From Cellulosilyticum sp. I15G10I2 (lineage in GTDB: Bacteria; Bacillota; Clostridia; Lachnospirales; Cellulosilyticaceae): DNA of 64,000 bases. The position numbers were made by a program, and so were the translations under genes. A model generated the notes under the pieces. The model saw nothing but the letters and a program-made list of their open reading frames with translations. It did no database searches and had not been told where the DNA came from. Within the stretch, counting starts at the first letter, position 1, and the number at the start of each line of letters is the position of its first letter. Location of the stretch: NCBI RefSeq assembly GCF_900095725.1, contig NZ_FMMP01000017.1:1-64000 (forward strand). Direction: 5' to 3'. Positions 8,978 through 17,322 of the stretch are shown here, one piece after another.

Positions 8978-9094
8978 TTTGGTGGCGATGCGACTAGGGG
9001 ACACACCCGTTCCCATGCCGAACACGTAGGTTAAGACCTAGTCGGCCGATGGTACTTGTCTGGAGACGGACCGGGAGAGTAGGTGGCTGCCAAA
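8978..9094 (+). rRNA. rrf: 5S ribosomal RNA, copy 2
   Basis: Complete 117-nt 5S with intact helix I (TTTGGTGGC/GCTGCCAAA). It differs from copy 1 at one isolated base (catGccg for catAccg) and at four bases in one hairpin, where GCTTG/CGAGC is replaced by GTCTG/CGGAC and pairing is kept. It may still be functional if transcribed, although the 23S in front of it is truncated. Confidence 0.96.
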
Positions 9095-9109
9095 TTACAT
9101 AAAAAACAA

Positions 9110-9136
9110 CCTCTGCAAAAATGCGGAGTTTTTTTA
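9110..9136 (+). terminator. Intrinsic terminator after 5S copy 2
   Basis: Same CTCTGCA/TGCGGAG stem as after copy 1, followed by nine consecutive T residues. Confidence 0.8.
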
Positions 9137-9141
9137 TATTT

Positions 9142-9212
9142 GGGCTAAAAGTTCAATGCTAGAACGTCAGCTTTCTAAGTTGAATATATGAGTTCGATTC
9201 TCACCACCCGCT
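9142..9212 (+). pseudogene. Degenerate tRNA-Gly relic (anticodon now UCU)
   Basis: Aligns base for base with the tRNA-like element at 195-265 and with normal tRNA-Gly: D stem GTTC/GAAC, anticodon loop TTTCTAA, T loop TTCGATT, 3' acceptor CACCCGC plus discriminator T. The 5' acceptor strand (GGGCTAA) does not pair with it, the anticodon stem has a G-T pair and the T stem has an A-C mismatch. The former UCC anticodon reads UCU. Not a credible tRNA-Arg. Confidence 0.6.
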
Positions 9213-9221
9213 TACACAAAA

Positions 9222-9258
9222 AGTCATGAGATAATTAATCCCATGGCTCTTTTTTATA
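9222..9258 (+). terminator. Terminator closing the second rRNA locus
   Basis: Imperfect stem AGTCATGAGAT/ATCCCATGGCT with a short AATTA loop and a run of six T residues. Confidence 0.7.
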
Positions 9259-9345
9259 TACTTTTTAACATATAAGAAACACTTGATATTCACCATGGAC
9301 TCTAGTGTTACTGGCTGCTCTTAAGGGATCTGCCCTCTTTATGTT

Positions 9346-9374
9346 TTGACACTTATCTCAGTTAAATATATAAT
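9346..9374 (+). promoter_or_regulatory. Consensus sigma-A promoter of the second two-component operon
   Basis: Perfect TTGACA and perfect TATAAT with a 17-nt spacer, about 64 nt before the kinase start. A promoter this strong suggests high constitutive expression of the sensor operon. Confidence 0.8.
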
Positions 9375-9437
9375 TAATGCATGTGATTTAACTTGATTTC
9401 TTAAAATATAATTATTACCTTGAAAGGAATATCTATA

Positions 9438-10934
9438 ATGCCAAGCTTTAAAGACTTCTGGCTTCGTTTATCAATAAAAACTAAACTTTTATCTTACTTT
9501 TTTATTGTCATTGCAATAATTAGTTTTTTTAACTTGTATTTAAATAATAATAACTATACAATTATTGATCAGTTTAATGGTACTATGACTAATTATTACA
9601 GCATTAACCGTCTTATGGTGTTTACAGAAGAGAATAAGCATTTTGCTACAAAGTACTTACGAGAAAAAAAAGAAGAAGATAAAGCAAGCTATCTAAGCAA
9701 AAAAGCTGAGATTCTAACACTTGTTGCAGAACTCGAAACAAAACTCACTTCGCTAGATGCGTATTTTAGAATCAATGCCATAAAAAACGCCTTAGAGGTT
9801 ATGTATGAAAAGTGGGATCAAACTATACTGGAACGGGAGCAAAATATTTCGACATATTTTAATGCATACTATGAAGGTGAGCGCATTAGTCTCTATACTA
9901 GCAGGTATATTGAGGATTTATTTTATATTAGTTTAGGAGAAGGTAATGAGCTTTATAAAAAGTTAGCAGAAGAAGCAAGAATCATGAGGCAGATCTCAAT
10001 TATTCTCATTGCATTTAGTTCGGCTTTTGCCATGTTTATTGGTTTCTTATTTGTTAATTCATTTATTAATCCGATCAAAAAATTAGCAGATACATCCTTG
10101 CGTATTTCTTCTGGAGACTTAGAGGTTGAAGAAGTAACGATTGCATCAAAAGATGAAGTAGGGATACTAGCTGATTCTTTCAACACTATGAGTTTAAGTA
10201 TTCAGAGTTATGTTAGTGATTTAAAAGAAAAAGTGATTATCGAAAAGCGACTTCATGAAGAAGAGTTAGAAGTCATACGAATGGAACAACTTCTTAAGGC
10301 CTCTCAGTTTGAAGCCCTGCAGTCTCAGATCAATCCCCATTTTCTTTTTAATACCTTAAATACCATATCAAGAACAGCTATGTTTGAAGAAGCAGAAGAG
10401 ACATTAAAGCTGATACAAGCTTTATCACAGCTTTTTCGGTACAAGCTTAGAAATCAAGCTTCAGTCATTCCACTAAAAGAAGAATTATGGATGGCTAAAG
10501 AGTATATTTACTTGCAGAAGTCTAGATTTAAAGAACGCCTAACCTATGAAATCATAGTGGATGAAAGAAGTCAAATGGTCAGTGTCCCTATTTTTATGTT
10601 ACAGCCCATTATAGAAAATGCCATTATTCATGGCATTGAGCATAAAGTACAAGGTGGTAAATTACGTATAAAAGTTACTAGTCGTTATATTGATGAAAAA
10701 GAAATAATTACGCTTAGAATTACAGATACAGGAGTTGGCATGAGTAAAAAACGGCTTGAGGAAGTTTTAAGTTTTAAAGATATTTCTCACCGCAGTATTG
10801 GTGTAAGTAATGTTTATCATCGCTTTATGATGATGTATAATCAACAAGGAACGTTTAAAATGATGAGTAAAGAGGGCTGTGGCACCTGCACGGAATTTAA
10901 GTTTGAAAGGAATGAACTTGATGGAAAGATATAA
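9438..10934 (+). CDS. YesM-type sensor histidine kinase (pectin locus)
   Basis: About 498 residues. Membrane helices lie near residues 14-34 and 180-205, with a helical extracytoplasmic domain between and a HAMP domain after (NPIKKLADTSLRISSGDL). The His_kinase domain has QINPHFLFNTL with His about 301. The ATPase has PIIENAIIHGI and TDTGVGMS. I start at ATG 9438 because GAAAGGA stands 9 nt upstream; an in-frame TTG at 9420 would place that site inside the gene. It overlaps the regulator gene by 14 nt. It probably senses an uronate-type compound through the binding lipoprotein encoded third in the operon. Confidence 0.91.
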   Translation: MPSFKDFWLRLSIKTKLLSYFFIVIAIISFFNLYLNNNNYTIIDQFNGTMTNYYSINRLMVFTEENKHFATKYLREKKEEDKASYLSKKAEILTLVAELETKLTSLDAYFRINAIKNALEVMYEKWDQTILEREQNISTYFNAYYEGERISLYTSRYIEDLFYISLGEGNELYKKLAEEARIMRQISIILIAFSSAFAMFIGFLFVNSFINPIKKLADTSLRISSGDLEVEEVTIASKDEVGILADSFNTMSLSIQSYVSDLKEKVIIEKRLHEEELEVIRMEQLLKASQFEALQSQINPHFLFNTLNTISRTAMFEEAEETLKLIQALSQLFRYKLRNQASVIPLKEELWMAKEYIYLQKSRFKERLTYEIIVDERSQMVSVPIFMLQPIIENAIIHGIEHKVQGGKLRIKVTSRYIDEKEIITLRITDTGVGMSKKRLEEVLSFKDISHRSIGVSNVYHRFMMMYNQQGTFKMMSKEGCGTCTEFKFERNELDGKI

Positions 10935-12507
10935 GATACTCATTGTTGATGATGAATCTATAGAACGGGATGCTATTAAGTTTATATTAAAAAAAGAAGC
11001 CTTATTTGATTTTGAGTTTTTTGAAGCAGTAAATGGACAGGATGCCATTTCAAGTGCGGCACTCCATACACCTGATATTATTTTAATGGATATTCAGATG
11101 CCTGGACTTAATGGGATTGAAGCTACCAAAGTTATAAAAAAAATATTGCAAGACAGCAAAATTATTTTTCTCACAGCGTATGATCAGTTTGACTATGCCC
11201 ATGAAGCCATAAAATTGGGTGTTCAGGACTTTATCTTAAAGCCTGCAACTAATGAACGTTTTATAGAGGTTATTAAAAAAACAGTTGAGATGCTTCAAGA
11301 GGAAAAAGAACAAAAACTCCGTAAAAAAGAAATGGAATCTAAACTTGAGCAAGTCACTAAGTATTTAGAAAATGAATTTCTTACATCTCTTATTAATGGG
11401 GATATTGAAGAGGGGCAAGGTAAAGAGTACTTAGAATTTAACAGAGTGAATTTTAAGTGGGGAATGGGCATTGTTATTAGTACAAAAGCAGATCCAGAAG
11501 CTGTACCATCTATGCTGCGCTTACAAATGCTTAGAAAAAGGTTTTTGGAAAAGTTTGAGACAAGACTTGATATGATGGTAAACCATAAATATACCATTAT
11601 ACTTAAAGATTATATTTATGTATTTGCGCTAGGAGATACACAAAATGAACTTCTGCAAGTTCAGCAGAAAATTAGAGAAGCAATCAATGAAATAAGTGTA
11701 TCTTTTGCTGAAGAACATAAGCTTTATGCGGATTTTGGTATTGGAGATCCGTGTAATAAACTTGATTGTCTGTGGAAATCTTTTTGGTCGGCAAAAGGAA
11801 ACTGTAACAAGCGTCAGCCTATAAAAGAATCGATGAGCGAACAGAATTTAAAGGCTTTGGTTAAAAGTTTAAATGATCAAGACGAAGAAAGTTTTACCCG
11901 CTATATTGAGCTTGTTTTTGAAGACATTTCTCACCCTACACAAACTATTGAACATTTGCGTGTTAAACTCTATGAGCAGTTTATTCTTATTAGGGACTGG
12001 CTTTCTGATAAAATTTTTGATACGCCGCTGCACACTTTTGATCTTTTTAATCAGACCATGCAGATTAAGACTGAACATGAGGCAAAATGCTTGCTGAGGG
12101 AATTTGCTCATCAGTATATGGAGAAAATTAATAAGCAAAAAACAGATAAATCTTCCATTATTTTAGATCAACTGATCGTCTATATTAATATGCATTATGC
12201 AGAAAACTTAACCCTTGACCAACTTTCTTCTGTATGTTATTTAAGTCCTAGCTATATTAGTAAGGTATTTAAAAAACATCTTAATACTAATTTTATTGAT
12301 TATCTAAGTTCGGTGAGAATTAGAGTGGCCAAACGTTTAATGAAAAATCCAGAGCTTTCTATGAAGGAAATTAGCTCTGAGATCGGCTATGTTGATCCTA
12401 ACTATTTCACAAGAGTTTTTAAAAAGTATGAAGGCATAACACCTTCAGAATATCGTAGCAAATTTTATACAGGCGGAGGCTTAGAAAAAGAATATGAAGA
12501 CAACTAA
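10921..12507 (+). CDS. YesN-type response regulator, AraC output domain
   Basis: 528 residues. Receiver with DD at 10-11, phospho-Asp57 in ILMDIQMPGLNG and Lys in FILKPA. The C-terminus carries the AraC DNA-binding region (LTLDQLSSVCYLSPSYISKVFK, then MKEISSEIGYVDPNYFTRVFKK). ATG 10921 is preferred because AAAGGA lies 9 nt before it; ATG 10912 is too close to that site. It overlaps both neighbours by 14 nt, so the three genes are translationally coupled. Likely target: the dctP promoter region at 13.5-13.76 kb. Confidence 0.92.
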   Translation: MERYKILIVDDESIERDAIKFILKKEALFDFEFFEAVNGQDAISSAALHTPDIILMDIQMPGLNGIEATKVIKKILQDSKIIFLTAYDQFDYAHEAIKLGVQDFILKPATNERFIEVIKKTVEMLQEEKEQKLRKKEMESKLEQVTKYLENEFLTSLINGDIEEGQGKEYLEFNRVNFKWGMGIVISTKADPEAVPSMLRLQMLRKRFLEKFETRLDMMVNHKYTIILKDYIYVFALGDTQNELLQVQQKIREAINEISVSFAEEHKLYADFGIGDPCNKLDCLWKSFWSAKGNCNKRQPIKESMSEQNLKALVKSLNDQDEESFTRYIELVFEDISHPTQTIEHLRVKLYEQFILIRDWLSDKIFDTPLHTFDLFNQTMQIKTEHEAKCLLREFAHQYMEKINKQKTDKSSIILDQLIVYINMHYAENLTLDQLSSVCYLSPSYISKVFKKHLNTNFIDYLSSVRIRVAKRLMKNPELSMKEISSEIGYVDPNYFTRVFKKYEGITPSEYRSKFYTGGGLEKEYEDN

Positions 12508-13495
12508 AGGGTTACTGATACTGTGTATAATAGGGCTTTTTATTTTGGGAAGTTGTAAAAACAGAATACCTGATCAGGAACAGAGTAAGCCGACGGTCTA
12601 TTTGCGGTTAGCAGAAAATCAACCGCCTGATCACCCAACAACACAAGCTGATAAAGAGTTTGCACGCCTAGTAGAAGAAAAAACGAATGGGCGTATCGTT
12701 ATTAAAGTCTATGATAGCGAGCAGTTAGGGCCTGAAAATGAAATTCTTGAGCAACTTCAGTTTGGGGGCATAGACTTTGCTAGGGTAAGTGCAGGAATGG
12801 CAGCACAAATAGCACCACAGCTTAATGTGTTACAGCTTCCTTATATTTATAAGGATAGTGACCATATGTGGCGGGTATTAAACAGTGAGATTGGTGAGTT
12901 TTTTCTGGAAAGTATTGCAGATAAAAACCTTATTGGCTTAACTTGGTATGATGCAGGGGCGCGCAACTTCTATAATAGTATACGAGAAATAAAGACTCTG
13001 GCTGATTTAGAAGGTCTGAAGGTCAGAGTTATGGAGAATCAAATGCTCGTAGACATGGCAAAAGCTTTGGGGACATACGTTATTCCTATGCCTTATGGAG
13101 AAGTATATAGTGCTATGCAAAGGGGGATCATCGATGGTGCTGAAAATAATTATCCAAGCTACGATACTTCACTTCATTATGAAGTTGCAAAATACTACAC
13201 AATTGATGAACATGTGAGGATACCAGAAATGTTAATTGCAAGCCAAAAAATACGGGATCGACTATCAGAGGTAGATTTAGAAATTATTAGGGCCTGTGCT
13301 AAGGAATCTCAAGTTTTTCAAAGGAAAAAATGGCTTATCAAGGAAAAGGAGTCCGAACAAAAGCTGATAAAGGCCGGCGTTATCATTACTGAAATAGAAA
13401 ATCGCAGTGAGTTTGTAAAGGCTGTTAGACCCCTCTATGACCAATATGCCAGCAATTATTTAGAGATCGTTAAGCAAATTCAAGACATGGAATAA
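12494..13495 (+). CDS. TRAP DctP-like lipoprotein coupled to the two-component system
   Basis: 333 residues. Lipoprotein signal ending at FILGSC, then a full DctP fold: DSEQLGPENEI, GARNFYNSIREIKTLADLEG, LKVRVMENQ, YGEVYSAMQRGIIDGAEN. Its ATG lies inside the regulator gene (14-nt overlap), so it is made with the kinase and regulator. The real transporter operon has its own binding protein at 13767. That arrangement argues for a sensory co-receptor, as known for B. subtilis DctB with DctS/DctR. Alternatively it feeds the same permease with a different ligand. Confidence 0.88.
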   Translation: MKTTKGLLILCIIGLFILGSCKNRIPDQEQSKPTVYLRLAENQPPDHPTTQADKEFARLVEEKTNGRIVIKVYDSEQLGPENEILEQLQFGGIDFARVSAGMAAQIAPQLNVLQLPYIYKDSDHMWRVLNSEIGEFFLESIADKNLIGLTWYDAGARNFYNSIREIKTLADLEGLKVRVMENQMLVDMAKALGTYVIPMPYGEVYSAMQRGIIDGAENNYPSYDTSLHYEVAKYYTIDEHVRIPEMLIASQKIRDRLSEVDLEIIRACAKESQVFQRKKWLIKEKESEQKLIKAGVIITEIENRSEFVKAVRPLYDQYASNYLEIVKQIQDME

Positions 13496-13542
13496 TATAA
13501 GTATTTGAACAAAATAATGCTATTATTACAAAATAGTCTTGG

Positions 13543-13580
13543 TAAACTCTGAAAAATAGCAGGCTGTTTTTTAGAGTTTA
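13543..13580 (+). terminator. Hairpin ending the sensor operon
   Basis: A 14-bp stem (TAAACTCTGAAAAA against TTTTTTAGAGTTTA) with a 10-nt loop. The T run lies in the 3' arm rather than after the stem, so it may act as a terminator in both directions or as a processing site. Confidence 0.45.
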
Positions 13581-13710
13581 TAAGATAGTCATGCTAATAG
13601 CCAGATTATTTATTGTGTGATAAAAACACTTTTTATATAATAAATATATAAGTTAAAACATTGATATTTAGGTATAAATATTAGTGTTTTGCGGAAAACT
13701 GGTGTTATGA

Positions 13711-13725
13711 TGTAACAAAGTTACA
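13711..13725 (+). promoter_or_regulatory. Palindrome in the dctP leader, candidate operator
   Basis: Perfect inverted repeat TGTAAC-AAA-GTTACA, 41 nt upstream of the dctP start, just after TATGAT (13706-13711), which may be a -10 box. Its symmetry and place suit a repressor site. Confidence 0.45.
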
Positions 13726-13766
13726 GAAAACAACAAGTTTATCCATGAATTCACAGGAGGGGTAAT

Positions 13767-14840
13767 ATGAATAAGAAAATAGCAGCAATATTTTTAAGTG
13801 GTTTAATGGCAGTTTCATTTGCAGGTTGTGGTTTAAAATCACCAGAGGCACCAGCGGCACCAGCAGCACCAGCAGAAACAACAGCGCCAGCGGAAACAAC
13901 GCCAGCAGAAACAGCAGCAGAACCAGAGGTTACTCTTATATATGCAGAAGTTAATCCATTAGATACTATTGTTGGTCAAACAGGTACTGCCTTTAAAGAA
14001 AAAGTTGAAGAACTTTCAGGTGGAAAGATTAAAATTGATATTCAGGCAAGCGGCGTTTTAGGATCAGAAAATGATGTCCTTGATGCAATGCTTGGCGGTG
14101 GCGGAACAATTGATATGTCTCGTATTTCAGCATTTGCTCTTACAAGCTACGGCGGAGAAAAATCAAAACTACTTTCTATTCCTTATACATTTGTAAGTCG
14201 TGAACATTTCTGGAATTTTGCTACATCTGAATTAGCGCCAGAATTCCTTTTAGAGCCACATGAAAATGGTAGTGGTGTGAGAGGTTTATTCTACGGAGAA
14301 GAAGGTTTCCGTCATTTCTTTACAGTTAAAGATATTAAGGGAATAGAAGACTTAAAAGGTATGAAACTTAGAGTTTCAAATGACCCTGTTATGCAAGGAT
14401 TAGTAGAAGGTCTTGGAGCTTCACCTACAGTTGTAGCTTTCGGTGAACTTTATTCTGCACTTCAAACTGGTGTAGTTGATGGTGCTGAACAACCTATCGC
14501 TAACTACAAATCAAATGCATTCCCAGAAGTTGCACCAACTATCATTCTTGATGGACATACACTTGGGGCAATCCAAGTAGTTATCACAGATGAAGCTTGG
14601 GATAAACTTACAGAAGAACAACAAAATATTATTATGGAAGCTGGTAAGTATGCATCAGAATTCAACAGAACAATTTCTGAAGAAGCTGAAAACAAAGTCT
14701 TAGACCAATTAAAAGCAGAAGGTGTTAATGTTGTAGAAGTTGATGATATCACACCTTGGCAAGAAGCAGTTAAAGATGTAATTGCTACTGCTACAGCAAA
14801 CAGTGCTGAACTTTATCAACAAATTGTTAACATGAAATAA
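13767..14840 (+). CDS. dctP: TRAP substrate-binding lipoprotein DctP (pectin locus)
   Basis: 357 residues. Signal peptide with lipobox FAGC (Cys about 21), then a Pro/Ala/Glu/Thr-rich linker of about 35 residues that tethers the protein to the membrane. DctP features: QASGVLGSENDV, GFRHFFTVKDIKGIEDLKG, MKLRVSNDP with the conserved Arg, FGELYSALQTGVVDGAEQP. Strong AGGAGGGG site 8 nt upstream. With the next two genes it forms a TRAP transporter whose context (kdgF, kduI, kduD) suggests unsaturated or saturated galacturonate or a related keto-acid as substrate. Confidence 0.94.
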   Translation: MNKKIAAIFLSGLMAVSFAGCGLKSPEAPAAPAAPAETTAPAETTPAETAAEPEVTLIYAEVNPLDTIVGQTGTAFKEKVEELSGGKIKIDIQASGVLGSENDVLDAMLGGGGTIDMSRISAFALTSYGGEKSKLLSIPYTFVSREHFWNFATSELAPEFLLEPHENGSGVRGLFYGEEGFRHFFTVKDIKGIEDLKGMKLRVSNDPVMQGLVEGLGASPTVVAFGELYSALQTGVVDGAEQPIANYKSNAFPEVAPTIILDGHTLGAIQVVITDEAWDKLTEEQQNIIMEAGKYASEFNRTISEEAENKVLDQLKAEGVNVVEVDDITPWQEAVKDVIATATANSAELYQQIVNMK

Positions 14841-14870
14841 GATTTACTAAGTATTAATAAGATGTTTTTA

Positions 14871-14904
14871 TAGACACAGAGGAGGATCACAACCTTTGTG
14901 TCTA
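14871..14904 (+). promoter_or_regulatory. Hairpin between dctP and dctQ
   Basis: Twelve-base arms (TAGACACAGAGG and CCTTTGTGTCTA, one G-T pair) with a 10-nt loop, followed by AAATTTTT and then the dctQ ribosome-binding site. It likely lowers expression of permease relative to binding protein. Confidence 0.6.
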
Positions 14905-14924
14905 AATTTTTAAGGAGGTAAGGT

Positions 14925-15449
14925 ATGCCTAACATTTTTAATACAATTGACAAGATTAAACCGGCATATGATGTGACGTATAAGGTAGTTCTTTTGTTAT
15001 GTAAATTACTTTTAATAGTAGATATTCTTATTACCACTATGGCAGTGGCTGGCAGGTACATTCCTTTTATCCCAGATCCAGCATGGAGTGAGGAAGTCGT
15101 TTTAACGTGTATGGCCTATATGGCAGTGCTTTCTGCAGCTCTAGCGATTAGAAGAAATGCGCATATTCGTATGACAGCATTTGATAGGTATTTACCTAAA
15201 AAATTAGTAATTGGTTTAGACATTCTTGCAGATATTGCTGTTTTTGCACTTGCGATAGTTATGATCGTAGTAGGATGGAATTATGCAGTGCTGCTTGGCT
15301 CAAGAGGCTCTTATGTAAGTATGCCAAGCATTTCTAGGTTTTGGATGTATTTTCCAGTTCCGTTGGCAGGGATAGCCATGGTTATTTTTGAAATAGAAGC
15401 TATATATAATCATATTAAAAAATTTTTTGTACAGGGAGGGGATAAATAA
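14925..15449 (+). CDS. dctQ: TRAP small permease DctQ (pectin locus)
   Basis: 174 residues, four membrane helices. Family signature around PDPAWSEEVVLTCMAYMAVL followed by AIRRNAHIRM. AAGGAGG stands 7 nt before the ATG. The stop overlaps the dctM start (TAATG). Partner of DctM. Confidence 0.92.
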   Translation: MPNIFNTIDKIKPAYDVTYKVVLLLCKLLLIVDILITTMAVAGRYIPFIPDPAWSEEVVLTCMAYMAVLSAALAIRRNAHIRMTAFDRYLPKKLVIGLDILADIAVFALAIVMIVVGWNYAVLLGSRGSYVSMPSISRFWMYFPVPLAGIAMVIFEIEAIYNHIKKFFVQGGDK

Positions 15450-16741
15450 TGAGTGTTGAGAGTATGGCAATATTAATTTTGCTTGGTAGTTTCTTCATCA
15501 TGGTATTTCTAAGATTTCCTATTGCATATGCAGTAGCACTTGCATCTTTATTTTCTCTTTTGTACCAAGGACTTCCGCTTACAACCATTGCTCAGCAGAT
15601 GGTAAAAGGGATTAGTTCCTTCAGTCTTATGGCGGTACCTTTCTTTATTACAATGGGTTGTCTCATGGGATTTGGTGGTATCTCTGAAAAACTGATTGCA
15701 CTCGCAAATGCCTGTGTTGGCTGGATGCGTGGCGGTATGGCGATGGTTAACATCGTTGCATCATATTTCTTTGGAGGGATTTCTGGTTCAGCAGCTGCTG
15801 ATACCGCATCTCTTGGTAGTATTTTAATTCCTATGATGGTAGACCAAGGCTATGATGATGACTTTTCAACGGCAGTTACGATTACTTCATCTTGCGAAGG
15901 ACTTTTAGTTCCTCCGAGTCATAACATGGTTATTTATGCGACGACTGCAGGTGGTATTTCTGTAGGAAGTCTTTTCCTTGCAGGTTATATGCCAGCCGCA
16001 ATACTTGCAGTAACTTTAATGATTGGTTCTTATATCATTTCTGTTAAAAGAAACTATCCAAAGGGCGAACCATTCAGCATAGTTAATTTATTAAAACAAT
16101 TTGCTGTTTCTTTCTGGGCACTTGCAGCGGTTCTAATCGTTGTAGTAGGTGTAGTTGGCGGCGTTTTTACAGCGACAGAATCAGCAGCGGTTGCGGTTAT
16201 TTACAGTTTGCTTGTTAGTGTATTTATTTATAAAGGCCTTGATTGGAAAGGCGTTTGGAAAGTGCTTGATGTGTGTGTGGATACACTTTCAATCGTACTT
16301 ATTCTGATTGCAACTTCTAGTATTTTTGGATTTGCTTTGACACGTCTACGTGTTCCAAGTTTAGCAGCAAATGCAATTATTAATCTTACGGATAATCCAA
16401 TTCTTTTGGCACTGCTCTTAAATATTATCCTCTTGATTCTTGGATGTATTATGGATATGGCGCCAATTATATTGATTGCGACTCCGATCCTGCTGCCAAT
16501 CGCAACTTCAATTGGTATTGATCCTATTCAGTTTGGTATTATGGTTGTATTAAACTGTGGTATTGGTCTTTTAACACCACCGGTTGGTGCGGTACTCTTT
16601 ATTGGTTCGGCAGTTGGTAAAGTATCGATGGAGCGGGTTGTAAAAGCCACATTGCCATTTTACTTATGTATGGTTATTACACTTTTACTCATTACCTTTA
16701 TTCCGGGAGTTAGTTTATGGCTTCCATCGTTATTTAGGTAG
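15449..16741 (+). CDS. dctM: TRAP large permease DctM (pectin locus)
   Basis: 430 residues with the usual 12-helix profile. MAVPFFITMGCLMG, GGISGSAAADTASLG, VPPSHNMVIYA and GLLTPPVGAVLF are the expected DctM motifs. Starts one base inside the dctQ stop. Six bases separate it from the small membrane gene that follows, so that gene belongs to the operon. Confidence 0.94.
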   Translation: MSVESMAILILLGSFFIMVFLRFPIAYAVALASLFSLLYQGLPLTTIAQQMVKGISSFSLMAVPFFITMGCLMGFGGISEKLIALANACVGWMRGGMAMVNIVASYFFGGISGSAAADTASLGSILIPMMVDQGYDDDFSTAVTITSSCEGLLVPPSHNMVIYATTAGGISVGSLFLAGYMPAAILAVTLMIGSYIISVKRNYPKGEPFSIVNLLKQFAVSFWALAAVLIVVVGVVGGVFTATESAAVAVIYSLLVSVFIYKGLDWKGVWKVLDVCVDTLSIVLILIATSSIFGFALTRLRVPSLAANAIINLTDNPILLALLLNIILLILGCIMDMAPIILIATPILLPIATSIGIDPIQFGIMVVLNCGIGLLTPPVGAVLFIGSAVGKVSMERVVKATLPFYLCMVITLLLITFIPGVSLWLPSLFR

Positions 16742-16747
16742 AGAAAT

Positions 16748-17218
16748 ATGAAATATACGTTTACTTATCGCACAACAGCATATGACCTTTGGCAGTTATC
16801 CATGTATAGTATTTATGGTTCAATGATCGGGATATGTAATATCATATTTACTGTTGCCATGTTACTGCTAGGCATAAGGTTTTGGGAAGATGTAAACAGC
16901 TTTGTGAAGATACTTTTAATAGTCGCAGTTTGTTTATTTACGATTATTCAACCAGCAGCTATTTATATGCGAGCCAAAAAACAGGTATCTGCGGTTTCGC
17001 ATGATACAGAAATAGGTTTTAATGATCATGGTATTCATGTTAAAGCCGGAACTCAAACTTCGGAGTTGAAATGGCGTATGGTAAAAGGTATCTCAAAAAA
17101 ACCGGGGATGGTTGTTATACTTCTTGTGACTAAGCATGGTTTTGTACTTAAGGATAAAGTGCTAGGACGCCAAAAAGAAGATTTATATAACTACATCATT
17201 TCAAAGACCAAAAAATAA
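16748..17218 (+). CDS. YcxB-like small membrane protein
   Basis: 156 residues. Two membrane helices (about 24-45 and 52-72) are followed by a soluble domain of about 80 residues with ITEIGFNDHGIHV-like spacing (read DTEIGFNDHGI) and KWRMVKGISKKPGMVVIL, typical of the YcxB family (PF14317-like). Biochemical role unknown. It directly follows dctM with no promoter and is closed by a terminator, so it is part of the TRAP operon. No known uronate function is claimed. Confidence 0.7.
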   Translation: MKYTFTYRTTAYDLWQLSMYSIYGSMIGICNIIFTVAMLLLGIRFWEDVNSFVKILLIVAVCLFTIIQPAAIYMRAKKQVSAVSHDTEIGFNDHGIHVKAGTQTSELKWRMVKGISKKPGMVVILLVTKHGFVLKDKVLGRQKEDLYNYIISKTKK

Positions 17219-17236
17219 ACATAATTAACTTTAGAT

Positions 17237-17285
17237 AAAAACAAAACCGTACTTACAGCCTATGTATTTACGGTTTTGTTTTTGA
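17237..17285 (+). terminator. Terminator of the TRAP operon
   Basis: Fourteen-base arms AAAAACAAAACCGT and ACGGTTTTGTTTTT around a 19-nt loop; usable in both directions. Confidence 0.75.
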
Positions 17286-17322
17286 TATAATAATGAAAAA
17301 CTTAGATGATTAAAAGGAGAAT

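Noticed and set aside
9142-9212. Functional tRNA-Arg(UCU)
   Set aside because: Body and T arm are those of tRNA-Gly, and the acceptor stem cannot pair.
13830-13930. Tandem repeat or CRISPR-like array in the dctP gene
   Set aside because: It is the coding sequence of the Pro/Ala/Thr-rich lipoprotein linker.
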